Source of the DNA: Cyclobacteriaceae bacterium
GTDB taxonomy: Bacteria > Bacteroidota > Bacteroidia > Cytophagales > Cyclobacteriaceae
NCBI GenBank assembly: GCA_020832305.1
Contig: JAFIEV010000015.1
Location: forward strand, 1 to 48,885
Reading direction: 5' to 3'
Length of the DNA stretch: 48,885 nucleotides
The notes below the pieces were generated by a model that ran no database searches, had not been told where the DNA came from, and was given only the letters and a program-made list of their open reading frames with translations. A program made the position numbers and the translations under genes. How positions within the stretch are numbered: position 1 is the stretch's first letter; each line of letters begins with the position of its first letter. Below are positions 37,385 to 45,214 of this stretch, one piece after another.

Positions 37385-37732
37385 ATGAAAGTTCAAAACA
37401 CACAGGTGCAAATGCGAAAAGGTATTTTAGAATTTTGCATTTTGCATATAATTTCGAGAGGTGAGGTCTATGCTACCGATGTAATTGGTGAATTAACCGA
37501 AGCCAGAATAGTCATTGTGGAAGGCACCTTGTATCCATTGCTTACCCGGTTGCGCAAGGCGGGTTTGCTGGATTATAAATGGGTTGAATCTTCCAGCGGT
37601 CCTCCGCGAAAGTATTATAAACTCACAGCCAGTGGAGCAAGGTTTTTAGAAAAACTAAACCAGACATGGTCTGAATTGGTAGAGTCTACCCAAATGGTCA
37701 TTCAGAAAGATAAAAACGCCCCTATGGCGTAA
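37385..37732 (+). CDS. PadR family transcriptional regulator
   Basis: Winged-helix DNA-binding protein of 115 aa. The PadR domain covers nearly all of it: RKGILEFCILHIISRGEVYATDV is the first helix-turn-helix segment, VEGTLYPLLTRLRKAGLLDYKW is the signature recognition helix and wing, and PPRKYYKLTASGARFL is the wing end. It is a short form without the C-terminal coiled-coil sensor. It lies just upstream of a PspC/GIN membrane protein with a 40-bp gap, a gene pair common in Bacteroidota, and probably controls it. Confidence 0.95.
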   Translation: MKVQNTQVQMRKGILEFCILHIISRGEVYATDVIGELTEARIVIVEGTLYPLLTRLRKAGLLDYKWVESSSGPPRKYYKLTASGARFLEKLNQTWSELVESTQMVIQKDKNAPMA

Positions 37733-37772
37733 ATCTAAGGTCTGTTTTTTCAAATTGAATAATTTCACGACA

Positions 37773-40205
37773 ATGAAAAAGAATATAAGCATTAACGTAA
37801 GTGGCATAATATTTCACATCGAAGAAGATGGTTATGAGCCATTAAAAAATTATCTGGATTCCATAAACCGGTATTTCTCTACTTTTGACGACAGCCATGA
37901 GATCATAGCAGATATAGAGGGTAGAATTGCAGAAATATTTCTCAATAATCTAAAAGACGGAAAACAAGTCATAGCTCATGAAGATGTAAAGAGCCTGATA
38001 GGTACAATGGGCTCTATTAAAGATTTTCAGGAAGCTGAAGAAGGTGGCTTATTTAGTACAGGAACAGAAACTGCAGAAGATGAAAAGGAAGAAACGGTAC
38101 GTGATCCTTCCACAACCAGAAGGTTGTATCGCGATACCAAGAGAAAACTTCTAGGTGGCGTTTTATCAGGAATATCTTATTATTTTAATATTGACGCTCT
38201 TTGGACACGACTGATTTTTATACTATTATTCTTTGGTGTCTCAGTATTGCCTTCAATAGCTGGTTTTCTTTTTATTGGCTATATCCTTCTCTGGATTATA
38301 GTGCCAGGCAATGATGCTCTGAAAGAAGAGCGAAAAGTTAAAAAAATGTACCGAAATCCAGAAGGGAAAGTTTTAGGTGGCGTAGCTGGAGGTGTTGCAG
38401 CTTATTTCGGTACAGATGTGGTGCTCATAAGGCTTTTATTCGTGGCATTAATTTTTGCAGGTGGCACTGGCGTGATTCTCTATATTATTCTCTGGATTAT
38501 ACTCCCCGAGGCGAAGTCCATCACTGATAAAATGGAAATGAAAGGTCAGCCAGTTACATTGAGCAATATTGAATCAACCATTAAGAAAAGCTTAAGTGTA
38601 AGCGAAGGAGAAGAAAACGTATTTGTGAAAATCTTACTTTTTCCATTCAGGCTTATTGCAACTCTATTTGATTTTCTTAGTAAATTAATGGGGCCTTTCC
38701 TTCATTTCTTTGTCGATGCTTTGAGAATCATCACAGGAATTTTATTAATTCTGATCGGCATCCTCAGCATTGCAGCATTAATAGTTGGTGGAGGTGTACT
38801 TCTGGGTATAATTGCTGGTGGAGAAATAGATATGATCTACAACATTCCCCTTGATGTATTAAAACAAGACCTGAAGTTTCTTCCCGGAATATCACTGATA
38901 ATTGGTTTAATTATTCCATTCATGGGTCTGGCGATACTTGGTTTTTCTGTCATCACCAGAAAATATTTGATCAACAGCCGTATAGCCTGGAGTATGTTTG
39001 CACTTTGGCTCATAGCTATTGCTGTATTCAGCGCATCTGTACCATCCGTAGTGCGTCAGTTCAGCACCTATGGTCAGCATGTTGAAAAAAATGAATACGA
39101 TATTGCCGGAAAGACTGTTGTTTTAAGATCTGCAAGCCAGCCAGATGCCGTATTTTCTGATATCACAATGAATATTCGCAGTCATGATGATGCATTGGTT
39201 GTTGTTGAATTGAGCTATCAGGCTGTTGGAACCGATCGTTCAGAAGCATCTGACAACGCCCGTATGCTTGAATACAGGTATAGCCAATCAGATTCAACTT
39301 TTATTTTTCAAACCGGAGCATCTTTTGCACGGGGCGCACATTTCAGATCGCAGGAACTTACCATTAATTTCTTTATTCCTAATGGACAAAAGTTTGTAAT
39401 GGAACCTGGAATGCGTAAACTGATAGGCAATTTCATGCATCGAAGAGGATTTAAAAATGAGTTTCTAAATGAAGAATATATCTGGGTATTTGAAAATAAT
39501 GAACTTCGCTGCCTGAATTGCCCTACTGAGAAAGGCTCTTCCGATGGTCAATCAGAAGGTATAGATCTCAGAGAAATAAGGGGTTATTTCAAAAACTATG
39601 AAATGACGGGTTTTTATGGACTCAATATAGGGAGCGATTTTGATGTAAAAGTGAGAAAAGGAAACGAATATGAAGTTATCGTGAATGGCAGACAAAGTGA
39701 GGTGGCAAATGTCGAAGTTATCAAACAGGGCGATCAGCTTCGAATAAGTCACAAAAGTAAAAGGGGTTCAGACAAGGATGAATCAAAAATTAAGATTTAC
39801 ATCACCATGCCAGAAATATCTTCTATCACATTCACCGATGATGCCCGTGCCAACATTGCAGGGTTTAGCAGCGGACTGCTCGAAGTAGAAGCTAAAGATG
39901 CTTCATTGGTTGAGCTCGATCATGAGGGAGGAGAAATTGTTGCAAAGATAGAAGACAAAAGCCGTTTGGTACTTAGTGGAAAAGGCACAAAGCTAAATGC
40001 TACTGTCAGTGATGGTGCCAAGCTTTTTGCTTTTGATTTCACGGCAGACCAGGTAGAGCTTAACACCAGTCATGCGGCCTCAGCTCGAATTACGGCAGAA
40101 AAAAATATGCAGATCAACAGTAAAGGGGCCAGCAATGTTCGATATAGGGGTGATGCCCGGGTGATCATTGATAAAAGTGATGGCAGTTCAGTTGTAAAAG
40201 ATTGA
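37773..40205 (+). CDS. PspC-domain membrane protein with C-terminal GIN (DUF2807) domain
   Basis: Envelope protein of about 810 aa. A small N-terminal region (NISINVSGIIFHIEED) is followed by two PspC domains: about 112-180 (RLYRDTKRKLLGGVLSGISYYF) and about 190-246 (KMYRNPEGKVLGGVAGGVAAYF). Further hydrophobic segments lie at about 285-435. After a beta-rich middle part, the C-terminus (about 600-805) is a GIN/DUF2807 beta-solenoid (TGFYGLNIGSDFDVKVRKG). The start ATG 37773 is chosen over an in-frame TTG at 37755. PspC proteins sense envelope stress in other bacteria; the role here, under the adjacent PadR regulator, is inferred. Confidence 0.9.
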   Translation: MKKNISINVSGIIFHIEEDGYEPLKNYLDSINRYFSTFDDSHEIIADIEGRIAEIFLNNLKDGKQVIAHEDVKSLIGTMGSIKDFQEAEEGGLFSTGTETAEDEKEETVRDPSTTRRLYRDTKRKLLGGVLSGISYYFNIDALWTRLIFILLFFGVSVLPSIAGFLFIGYILLWIIVPGNDALKEERKVKKMYRNPEGKVLGGVAGGVAAYFGTDVVLIRLLFVALIFAGGTGVILYIILWIILPEAKSITDKMEMKGQPVTLSNIESTIKKSLSVSEGEENVFVKILLFPFRLIATLFDFLSKLMGPFLHFFVDALRIITGILLILIGILSIAALIVGGGVLLGIIAGGEIDMIYNIPLDVLKQDLKFLPGISLIIGLIIPFMGLAILGFSVITRKYLINSRIAWSMFALWLIAIAVFSASVPSVVRQFSTYGQHVEKNEYDIAGKTVVLRSASQPDAVFSDITMNIRSHDDALVVVELSYQAVGTDRSEASDNARMLEYRYSQSDSTFIFQTGASFARGAHFRSQELTINFFIPNGQKFVMEPGMRKLIGNFMHRRGFKNEFLNEEYIWVFENNELRCLNCPTEKGSSDGQSEGIDLREIRGYFKNYEMTGFYGLNIGSDFDVKVRKGNEYEVIVNGRQSEVANVEVIKQGDQLRISHKSKRGSDKDESKIKIYITMPEISSITFTDDARANIAGFSSGLLEVEAKDASLVELDHEGGEIVAKIEDKSRLVLSGKGTKLNATVSDGAKLFAFDFTADQVELNTSHAASARITAEKNMQINSKGASNVRYRGDARVIIDKSDGSSVVKD

Positions 40206-40239
40206 TAATAGTAAAGTAAACTGCGTTTACAATTCCTAT

Positions 40240-40296
40240 CCAGGCGCATCTTCATTGCTTGTATTACAAAAATGAAGTTGCGCCCGGGTATTTTTT
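40240..40296 (+). terminator. Rho-independent terminator after the PspC/GIN gene
   Basis: CCAGGCGCATCTTCATT (40240-40256) pairs with AATGAAGTTGCGCCCGG (40271-40287), a 17-bp stem with two mismatches and a 14-nt loop, followed by six T (40291-40296). It lies 35 bp after the stop codon. Confidence 0.75.
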
Positions 40297-40392
40297 ATCT
40301 GGTCATTTTTTACCTGCAAAATGGGACGTAATTACACGAAGTAAAGTTTAAGGCAAATTAATTTTACTTATGTAAAAATATACTTCTTTATT

Positions 40393-40518
40393 ATGCTCAG
40401 GGAGGAATCAGACAAAAAAACCCCATCTAATAAAAAGGAATTAAAGCTACTCATTATTGAGATATTGCATATGCTTTTATTGGTGGGCATTGTTTTGTTT
40501 CTGATTTACCTTATATAG
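40393..40518 (+). CDS. Possible 41-aa single-span membrane protein
   Basis: ATG at 40393, stop TAG at 40516-40518. The first 20 residues are polar and basic (MLREESDKKTPSNKKELK), and the rest is one strongly hydrophobic helix (LLLVGIVLFLIYLI), the profile of a small inner-membrane protein. No homologue is recalled. It is preceded by a terminator and an AT-rich leader, so it would need its own promoter. Short length makes chance possible. Confidence 0.45.
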   Translation: MLREESDKKTPSNKKELKLLIIEILHMLLLVGIVLFLIYLI

Positions 40519-40722
40519 CTTATCTATGCACCCGAGAGTTGGAAAATCGCGATTTAGAAAAGCAAAACATGACCCGGGATCGCATCAAAAATAGAACTTG
40601 AAATTTCTGTACAGTTACTGTGTTTTGTAAGCTGATTTTTAATTGGTCGCGCTGAAAATCGCCTATCTTGTTGGTTCGTTTTATTTTAATACCTTGAATT
40701 TACATTATAGATTCGTGCTTTT

Positions 40723-41820
40723 TCAGCAGACATCCAGAATGATTTCCTGTAATTGTTTTTCTTCCTTTTCAATCTGTTTCAGCAAGTGAATCTGGTTTCT
40801 TGTCCTGATTAAATTATGAGTACTATGCTGAACCTTATAGTAAACATCTCCTTTCAGGAAATCGGTTAAAAAACGCACAGATTGCATCCAACATAAAAGT
40901 TTTGCACCAAATACCAGGTTTAGGCGTTCTTCTGGACTAAGCTCCTCTGCCAATACATTAAGAAAACCTTTGGAAATGCCTTCAAAAATATCTGTTCTGA
41001 ACTGAACTTTAATTAGGTCGCCTTCATCTTCCGGAGCTGCGTTGCACATTGTTCTAACCATATCCCCAAAATCGCTGAGAATATTTCCAGGCATTGTGGT
41101 GTCAAGGTCTACCACACAAAGTGCATTTCTAGAATGCGAATCAAAAAGTATATTGTTGATTTTTGTATCATGGTGAACGATACGTTTTTTAAGACTATTA
41201 TTTTCTTGTAAGCCTGTCAACTTGTCGGCAAGATAGGCTCGCGAGAAGCAAAAAGCAATTTCATCTTTTGCCTCGTGAACTCTTTCGGGAATGAATGATT
41301 TTTTTATAGCAGATTCAAATTGTCTTAAACGCAATGATGCATTATGAAAATTGGGTATGGTTTTATAGATATCCTTTTTGTTACAGGCCGACAAAGCAAG
41401 TATATAATCAGCAAAAGCAGCCGCTGCCATTTGAGCGGTACTTGGATCTGGAACTACCTGATAACTGAAACTACTTTCAATGAACCGGCTTAAACGCCAT
41501 ATATTTCCATTTTTATCTTCAAAATGTATCCGGTTCTTCTGATTTTTCAGAGGAAAAAAATAAAGACTTTTTCTTTCATCATTTGATCCGAAATAGCTCT
41601 GCAAAACTGATGCGATCAAGCGAATATTATGCTCCAGATACAATGGGTTTTTGAAAACTGTCTGATTGACTTGTTGAAGAAATAGTACATTCTCAGTTGT
41701 TGTAACCTTGTATGAAGAGTGGATATGACCTTCTCCAAAAGGTTCTGAAAGTACTACATTATCTCCAAATCCGAATTGCGATAAAATATTTCCAGTATCT
41801 ATCACATGTTTTGTCACCAT
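40723..41820 (-). CDS. Sugar kinase of the aminoglycoside-phosphotransferase fold (NahK-like)
   Basis: APH/choline-kinase-fold phosphotransferase of 365 aa. The catalytic loop is VHHDTKINNILFD (about 218-230), with the H-x-D-x(4)-N arrangement, and LCVVDLDTTMPG follows as the metal-binding Asp. The N-lobe has FGEGHIHSSYKV, a glycine-containing loop like that of NahK/LnpB. NahK phosphorylates N-acetylhexosamines at C1. It overlaps the nucleotidyltransferase upstream by 7 bp and is third in an operon with a sodium symporter, so a sugar-1-phosphate role fits. The precise sugar is unknown. Confidence 0.8.
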   Translation of the reverse strand: MVTKHVIDTGNILSQFGFGDNVVLSEPFGEGHIHSSYKVTTTENVLFLQQVNQTVFKNPLYLEHNIRLIASVLQSYFGSNDERKSLYFFPLKNQKNRIHFEDKNGNIWRLSRFIESSFSYQVVPDPSTAQMAAAAFADYILALSACNKKDIYKTIPNFHNASLRLRQFESAIKKSFIPERVHEAKDEIAFCFSRAYLADKLTGLQENNSLKKRIVHHDTKINNILFDSHSRNALCVVDLDTTMPGNILSDFGDMVRTMCNAAPEDEGDLIKVQFRTDIFEGISKGFLNVLAEELSPEERLNLVFGAKLLCWMQSVRFLTDFLKGDVYYKVQHSTHNLIRTRNQIHLLKQIEKEEKQLQEIILDVC

Positions 41821-42728
41821 AAAGCTTTGGGATATACGCCTTCTTCAATCAGAGTATCAATGCGTTGTGCTGTATAGGCCCTTTCTTCTTTATAGGTCAT
41901 ACCAAAAGTACTACCTGCTCCGCTTAATACCTTCATTTTGATCATTTGCTTTTCAAGCAAATGATGCACCACACCGGGTATGTAAAACTCAGATTTAAGA
42001 TCCATTCCGTCTTTATCCAGAAAATCCACCAATAAAGCATCAAGTTGTTCAAAAAGACCCGGGTGGAAGCCCCAATAATTCATAGATGTTAAAGACAGAG
42101 GATCAATTTCCTGCTCACTATCCTCAAAATATGAAATGATTTTATCTCCTTTTGCTTCGATTTTGGTATGTTCAGTAACGGCAGTAAGAAGTTGATTATC
42201 ATCTATAGAACATATCCCTCGCGATACAGTGCCAAACTCCGAAAGGCTGTCTTTAAGATAGTAACCAACCATACCGTGTAAATCAGCGCGTGCCTCCGTC
42301 GACAAAAATTTTCCCATCAATTCAAAGGCTTTGACACCATAAAAATCATCTGCATTAACAGAAGCGAAAGGTGCCGTAATTTTATCTTTTGCGCACCAGA
42401 TGGCATGGCCGGTTCCCCAGGGTTTTACCCGCTCAGGATGGGTTTTAATGCCTTGAGGAATATTGGATACATCCTGAACGGCAAAATCAAAATCAATTTT
42501 TCCTCTGAGTCTTTGACTGTATATATCCCTGAAGTCTTTTTCAATGGCTTTACTTACTACAAAAACCACTTTGCCAAATCCTGACCTGATAGCGTCGAAC
42601 ACAGAATAATCTATAATGGCTTCTCCGTTGCGACCCACGGTATCCATTTGTTTTACTCCACCATAACGACTGCCTAATCCGGCAGCAAGTATCAGAAGCT
42701 GGGGTTTTACTGTTTGAGTGTTAGACAT
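41814..42728 (-). CDS. Sugar-1-phosphate nucleotidyltransferase family protein
   Basis: NTP-transferase-fold enzyme of 304 aa. The nucleotide-binding signature LAAGLGSRYGGVKQM lies near the N-terminus, with GEAIIDYSVFDAI next. VNADDFYGVKAF holds the metal-binding Asp and NYWGFHP follows. The family joins a sugar-1-phosphate to a nucleoside triphosphate. Together with the NahK-like kinase overlapping it and the symporter upstream, it suggests a take-up and activation route from free sugar to NDP-sugar. Gap to the symporter stop is 3 bp. Confidence 0.88.
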   Translation of the reverse strand: MSNTQTVKPQLLILAAGLGSRYGGVKQMDTVGRNGEAIIDYSVFDAIRSGFGKVVFVVSKAIEKDFRDIYSQRLRGKIDFDFAVQDVSNIPQGIKTHPERVKPWGTGHAIWCAKDKITAPFASVNADDFYGVKAFELMGKFLSTEARADLHGMVGYYLKDSLSEFGTVSRGICSIDDNQLLTAVTEHTKIEAKGDKIISYFEDSEQEIDPLSLTSMNYWGFHPGLFEQLDALLVDFLDKDGMDLKSEFYIPGVVHHLLEKQMIKMKVLSGAGSTFGMTYKEERAYTAQRIDTLIEEGVYPKALW

Positions 42729-42731
42729 TGA

Positions 42732-44540
42732 TTAGTTTGCTTGTAGTTTTCCAAAAGATTTAAATAAAAAGAACATACCTGCCAGGGCCACTACAGAAAG
42801 TGTAATTCCGGTAAGCATATTGCCGTATAAAAAATTGCCAATGGCAAAGAGGCACGAATATATTACAATACATCCTATAAATACAAGTAAAATCTGAATG
42901 GGCATCTCCCAGGGTTTGCCATGGTGCTTTTCATCAATCATATCACCTGCGGCACGCGCCTCCTGTACAACCTTTTTCCAGCCCGGACCACCCGGCAGCG
43001 TCAGCCTGTAAAAATCCCGCAAGGTGCCGGGATCAACCCCCGGTGCCAGATAGGTAGCTAATATCCAGGCTACAGTTGTTAGGCCAACTGAGAGCAATAA
43101 TTTTACAGTAAATCCATCCAGTACTGTCGTAGCCAACGTTTCATCTTCTACAAAAACTACCAGTATAACGGCCATTACAGTGGCTACAATCATGGCAACA
43201 ATTTCAGTCCAGGCATTGATTCGCCACCAAAACCATCTCAGCAAATAAATGGCTCCTGACCCGGCACCTGAAAGTAGTAGGATATTAAAAGCCTGAGTGG
43301 CGTTGTCAAGAAGTGTAAGAGAAAGGATACCAGCAAGAATCATTAAAAGAACGGTGGTAATTCTCCCAACTTTTACCAAATCCTTCTCAGTGGCATCGGG
43401 CTTCATAAACCTTTTATAAAAGTCATTAACTACATAGGATGAGCCCCAATTGAGGTGCGTACCAATGGTAGACATATAGGCAGCAATTATAGAGGCAACC
43501 ACCAGTCCGAGCCATCCCGGATTTAATTTGGAAAGCATAACAGGGTATGCAATATCGTCTTTCAGATAGGTGTCAGAAATGCCGGGAAACTCTGCCTTTA
43601 TGGAGGCCATATCAGGATATATTACCATAGATGCTAAAGCAACGATAATCCATGGCCAGGGCCTTAAGGCATAGTGAGCAAAATTAAAAAAAAGTGTAGC
43701 GCCGATTGCATTTTTTTCGTTTTTGGCTGCCAACATTCTTTGGGCTATATAACCGCCACCGCCAGGTTCAGCGCCCGGATACCATACCGCCCACCATTGT
43801 ACGGCTATAGGAATGATCAAAAGTGGTACATATAAAGAAGGATCACTGAAATCAGGGAAAAAAGATAGTTTATCAATCACCGCGGGATGCTGCAACAAAT
43901 TTCCCAGTCCGCCAACTTCTGGCTGCTTTAATGCCACTATAGCGGCAAGTACCGCTCCAAACATGGCGATAGAGTATTGGAAAAAGTCTGCCCATATAAC
44001 CCCTTTTATACCTCCTAAGGCTGAGTAAATCACTACTACGATCGATGCGCCTACAACGATAATCCAGGGTTCCAGCTGGAACATAATCCCACCTATTTTT
44101 ATGGCTGCCAGGGTAACTGACCCCATGATAAGGCAATTGAAAAACAAGCCAAGATATAATGAACGAAATCCCCTGAGAAATGAGGCTGCTTTGCCGCTGT
44201 ATCGTTTTTCATAGAATTCAAGGTCAGTAAGTACTCCTGAGCGTCTCCAAAGCTTGGCATATATAAAAACCGTAACCATGCCGGTAATGAGAAATGCCCA
44301 CCACGCCCAGTTTTTAGCTACTCCGTTTTCTCGAACCATTCCCGTAACAAGATTAGGGGTGTCAGCCGAAAATGTACAGGCTACCATAGAAACACCCAGA
44401 AGCCACCATGGCATTCCTCTGCCACCCAGAAAAAATTCAGAAGTGTTTTTACCAGCGGTAAATGATGCCACCCATCCGATGCTAAGTACAATTACAAAGA
44501 ATGCTCCGACAATTACCCAGTCAATTGTAGTAAATACCAT
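42732..44540 (-). CDS. Sodium:solute symporter family protein (SSS)
   Basis: Integral membrane transporter of 602 aa with about 13 or more hydrophobic segments. It opens TIDWVIVGAFFVIVLSIGW, then has the SSS signature region FFLGGRGMPWWLLGVSMVAC and FSADTPNLVTG, where sodium-site residues of the LeuT-fold family lie. The family includes sugar transporters such as SGLT and NanT-like proteins. It heads an operon with the nucleotidyltransferase and sugar kinase, which points to a sugar or amino sugar as substrate. Divergent from blaI. Confidence 0.92.
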   Translation of the reverse strand: MVFTTIDWVIVGAFFVIVLSIGWVASFTAGKNTSEFFLGGRGMPWWLLGVSMVACTFSADTPNLVTGMVRENGVAKNWAWWAFLITGMVTVFIYAKLWRRSGVLTDLEFYEKRYSGKAASFLRGFRSLYLGLFFNCLIMGSVTLAAIKIGGIMFQLEPWIIVVGASIVVVIYSALGGIKGVIWADFFQYSIAMFGAVLAAIVALKQPEVGGLGNLLQHPAVIDKLSFFPDFSDPSLYVPLLIIPIAVQWWAVWYPGAEPGGGGYIAQRMLAAKNEKNAIGATLFFNFAHYALRPWPWIIVALASMVIYPDMASIKAEFPGISDTYLKDDIAYPVMLSKLNPGWLGLVVASIIAAYMSTIGTHLNWGSSYVVNDFYKRFMKPDATEKDLVKVGRITTVLLMILAGILSLTLLDNATQAFNILLLSGAGSGAIYLLRWFWWRINAWTEIVAMIVATVMAVILVVFVEDETLATTVLDGFTVKLLLSVGLTTVAWILATYLAPGVDPGTLRDFYRLTLPGGPGWKKVVQEARAAGDMIDEKHHGKPWEMPIQILLVFIGCIVIYSCLFAIGNFLYGNMLTGITLSVVALAGMFFLFKSFGKLQAN

Positions 44541-44761
44541 ATTTTTATTAAGGTTAGATCATAGAAAAATATAAAGGCAAGCAAGTAGCCACTAAAATGA
44601 CTAAAAGGTGGCATTCCTGCAAATCATAGCATCAGAATTATTGATTTTGCCAAATGCCCATCAAGACAAAACCTATGTTTGCAAGCTGGTACCGATTAAT
44701 ACCCCTATCAAGACTCAACCAAGCCACGATAAGGACTATTCGGTTTAAAAAAAACTTTTCT

Positions 44762-44775
44762 ACGACAAATGTCGT
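44762..44775. promoter_or_regulatory. BlaI/MecI-type operator box 1
   Basis: ACGACAAATGTCGT: perfect 6-bp half-sites around an AA centre. It matches the TACGACA/TGTCGTA dyads bound by BlaI/MecI-type repressors. It lies 56 bp before the blaI ATG and is the exact reverse complement of box 2. Confidence 0.8.
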
Positions 44776-44791
44776 TAATTATTTTGTGATT

Positions 44792-44805
44792 ACGACATTT
44801 GTCGT
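44792..44805. promoter_or_regulatory. BlaI/MecI-type operator box 2
   Basis: ACGACATTTGTCGT: the same half-sites with a TT centre, 30 bp from box 1 (about three helical turns, so both lie on one DNA face). Both boxes sit just upstream of the repressor gene, which implies autoregulation. Confidence 0.8.
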
Positions 44806-44830
44806 TTATTTTGAGGAAAATATAGATAAC

Positions 44831-45214
44831 ATGCTTCGACCCAGTGATGCTGAATTAGAGATTCTCAAAATTGTATGGCAAAATGAGCCGGTTACTGTTC
44901 GTGAGGTACATGAGGAGATCTCAAAGAACAAAAAGGTAAAACCTACCACGACCTTAAAACAGATGCAAAGGATGACAGACAAAGACTTGTTGAGGAAAAT
45001 AGAAACGGATAAAGTGCAACGATTTGTCAGTAATATAAGTGAGAAAGAAACCAGAAAGAATCTGATGGATCGACTGCTGGAGACTGCTTTCGGAGGCTCT
45101 GCCAAGGCACTGCTGCTCGAAGCTTTAGGCAGTGACCGCGTTTCTCTGGAAGAACTGAAAGAACTGAAAACATTAATAAAATCTAAAGAAGATGGTGCAA
45201 AAGGACATGATTGA
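44831..45214 (+). CDS. BlaI/MecI/CopY family transcriptional repressor
   Basis: Winged-helix repressor of 127 aa. The start at ATG 44831 (MLRPSDAELEILKIVW) matches the family N-terminus; an upstream in-frame ATG would add about 59 residues that run across both operators and is rejected. The DNA-binding part spans TVREVHEEISKNKKVKPTT and TLKQMQRMTDKDLLRKI, followed by a C-terminal dimerisation segment with the protease-cleavage region expected near the middle. The start is preceded by two operator dyads. It overlaps the M56 sensor gene. Confidence 0.95.
   Translation: MLRPSDAELEILKIVWQNEPVTVREVHEEISKNKKVKPTTTLKQMQRMTDKDLLRKIETDKVQRFVSNISEKETRKNLMDRLLETAFGGSAKALLLEALGSDRVSLEELKELKTLIKSKEDGAKGHD

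Larger units (their letters stand above)
40206..40722. other. Intergenic region with a terminator, a 41-codon ORF and a palindrome
   Basis: About 520 bp between convergent genes. It contains a rho-independent terminator (40240-40296), a small membrane-peptide ORF (40393-40518), and the 12-bp perfect palindrome AAATCGCGATTT (40544-40555), whose role is unknown. The remaining sequence up to the sugar-kinase stop is AT-rich with no recognised feature. Confidence 0.5.

Noticed and set aside
36978-37403. 141-codon open frame on the minus strand between porV and padR
   Set aside because: It runs over the padR start, has no recognisable domain, a composition unlike nearby proteins, and lies in what should be a promoter region.
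44654-44830. Upstream ATG extending the BlaI-type repressor by 59 residues
   Set aside because: The extension would cover both operator dyads and does not resemble any BlaI N-terminus; the ATG at 44831 fits the family.
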